Shown here one piece after another: positions 5,426 to 6,396 of a DNA stretch of 6,396 nucleotides; positions within the stretch are counted from its first letter, which is position 1, and every line of letters begins with the position of its first letter. Position numbers and translations under genes: made by a program. The notes under the pieces were generated by a model. The model saw nothing but the letters and a program-made list of their open reading frames with translations. It had not been told where the DNA came from and made no database searches. Source of the DNA: a bacterium UBP17_UBA6191 (GTDB lineage Bacteria; Muiribacteriota; UBA6191). The stretch spans positions 1 through 6,396 of the forward strand of contig DITF01000045.1 in the NCBI GenBank assembly GCA_002422125.1, in the 5' to 3' direction.

Positions 5426-6361
5426 TCATTTACCAAAAAATGTCTCATGAATCAGCTTGTGATGGTCATAACAAAGTGTAACTAGGTTCTCATATTCATC
5501 TTTCCCACCCCTACTTATTGGCTCAATATGATGAATCTCCACTCGGTACTTTGAATCACAACGGCTGTTTCTAAACCCATAATAGCAACACTGTCCCCGA
5601 TCCCGTCTGTGAATGGCATGAACAAGATGTTTGGGCAGAGCTTTTCTTGTCTGTCTTGCGACAGACGAATTTTTAGTATCCTTGTGACCCGACTGAGTCG
5701 CTGGACTCTCCTCAAGGTTGACAGATTCTGTCTCAACTTCCACTTTTTTACTGGCTTCCTTCTTTTTAGCTCTTTCCTCAGCCCTATCAGCTTTCTTGAC
5801 CGGATCTTTTCTTTCCAGAGTTTCCAAAACTGCCACTTCAATAACCTGAGCCAAATCACTAGCTTTTAAAACCTCTTGGAGTCTCAAAAGATGTTCCATC
5901 AATTCAGGAGTAATATCCAAAGCCAGGCGTTTCATACCCTCACCAGCAGGTTTTACGATTGTCTTTCTTTTGGTATATGGGGAAGTTTTGGCTACCTCAT
6001 CAATCAGATTTTTGTTGGTTTCGGTTTTGGCCTTTTCAATCCAATGGTTTTGGTTCTCAATAGTAATCACCGGACAAACATGCCTTAACTTGCTTACCGA
6101 AACTTCCCCAGACTGAATAGCCTCGGTGAGAGCCGGAATCTCTTTGGATTTTTTATACAGAGCCAAAAAATTACAGGTTTCAGCCTCAGTCAGCCCAATC
6201 TCTTTGACGCAATAGCTAAAGAGGGATGGGTACTGAACCAGCATTAAAAAATCTTTGGTTTGATCTGCCTGAGCGATTAAATCAAGAATTTCAGCCTCGT
6301 TTTTTCGTAAACTTTTGACCGCTTGAACCAGCTTGTGATGGATGATTTGATGTGTTTGCAT
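5426..6361 (-). CDS. HNH endonuclease-like protein
   Basis: A 311-residue cytoplasmic protein. The C-terminal 60 residues form an HNH (beta-beta-alpha metal) nuclease domain: RDRGQCC (Cys258, Cys259), Cys268, then VEIHHIEPISRGG (His277, His278), Asn292 in ENLVTLC (Cys297) and DHHKLIH (His300, His301). The Cys set would hold a structural zinc, and His278, Asn292 and His301 are the likely HNH residues. Residues 1-130 are helical and resemble the N-terminal region of HNH proteins often found in many copies in Bdellovibrio-like genomes (FLMLVQYPSLFSYCVKEIGL, then GEVSVSKLRHVCPV). Residues 185-240 form a Lys/Glu/Ser-rich flexible linker. The biological role of this family is not established to my knowledge; a stand-alone DNA-cutting or mobile-gene function is possible. 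The ATG at 6361 has no Shine-Dalgarno sequence and sits right behind a TATAAT box, suggesting a leaderless message. Confidence 0.88.
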   Translation of the reverse strand: MQTHQIIHHKLVQAVKSLRKNEAEILDLIAQADQTKDFLMLVQYPSLFSYCVKEIGLTEAETCNFLALYKKSKEIPALTEAIQSGEVSVSKLRHVCPVITIENQNHWIEKAKTETNKNLIDEVAKTSPYTKRKTIVKPAGEGMKRLALDITPELMEHLLRLQEVLKASDLAQVIEVAVLETLERKDPVKKADRAEERAKKKEASKKVEVETESVNLEESPATQSGHKDTKNSSVARQTRKALPKHLVHAIHRRDRGQCCYYGFRNSRCDSKYRVEIHHIEPISRGGKDEYENLVTLCYDHHKLIHETFFGK

Positions 6362-6367
6362 GAGTAT

Positions 6368-6373
6368 ATTATA
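6368..6373 (-). promoter_or_regulatory. Perfect -10 box directly before the HNH start codon
   Basis: Minus-strand TATAAT ends six bases before the HNH ATG, so the expected first transcribed base is the A of the start codon itself. No good -35 is seen at the right distance (the sequence there is CAGAAA at the window edge), so promoter strength is uncertain. Confidence 0.5.
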
Positions 6374-6396
6374 ACCCCATGTTTTTTGGCTTTCTG

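Noticed and set aside
5649..5666. Perfect 7-bp hairpin GTCTGTC-TTGC-GACAGAC followed by GAATTTTTA on the plus strand, terminator-like.
   Set aside because: It lies inside the HNH coding region, antisense to it, in the flexible linker. There is no plus-strand gene for it to terminate, so chance is the simplest reading.
5515..6088. Open frames of 70-114 residues on both strands overlapping the HNH gene.
   Set aside because: Their composition (runs of Lys/Arg, or Phe/Ser) mirrors the Lys/Glu-rich linker read in the wrong frame, and none has a family signature.

Overview
The window looks like a chromosomal segment from a moderately AT-leaning Gram-negative bacterium. The HNH protein at the right end resembles a family I know mainly from Bdellovibrio-like and other former delta-proteobacterial genomes, so Bdellovibrionota or a relative is a reasonable but unproven guess. 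The TldD homologue and the large bacterial-type OPT transporter fit that but are widespread. Nothing seen (IS ends, tRNA, rRNA, CRISPR, phage structural genes) marks a classical mobile element.

Layout. The left 1.4 kb is a minus-strand TldD-type metalloprotease running off the left edge only a little short of its C-terminus. A 200-bp divergent promoter region follows. Next come three plus-strand genes: a small unknown protein (1615-1839), a signal-peptide protein carrying a Tox-REase-7-like nuclease domain (1912-2400, interrupted by one in-frame TAA), and a 201-residue HEAT-like helical protein (2397-3002) that overlaps the nuclease stop by ATGA. A perfect 11-bp hairpin separates these from two more minus-strand genes: a 723-residue OPT-family oligopeptide transporter (3140-5311) and, upstream of it, a 311-residue HNH endonuclease-like protein (5426-6361).

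The most interesting part is 1912-3002. Reading through the TAA at 2071-2073 gives a Sec signal peptide, a short polar linker and a PD-(D/E)xK toxin domain with its core residues intact. It is translationally coupled to a probable immunity protein. No ATG, GTG or TTG lies between the stop and the nuclease core, so simple gene calling misses it. It is either a toxin silenced by a single nonsense mutation beside a retained immunity gene, or a product that needs readthrough.

The plus-strand group sits between two minus-strand genes that both handle peptides (OPT uptake and TldD proteolysis). That arrangement suggests an acquired islet that may have split a former neighbour pair, though I found no insertion scars.
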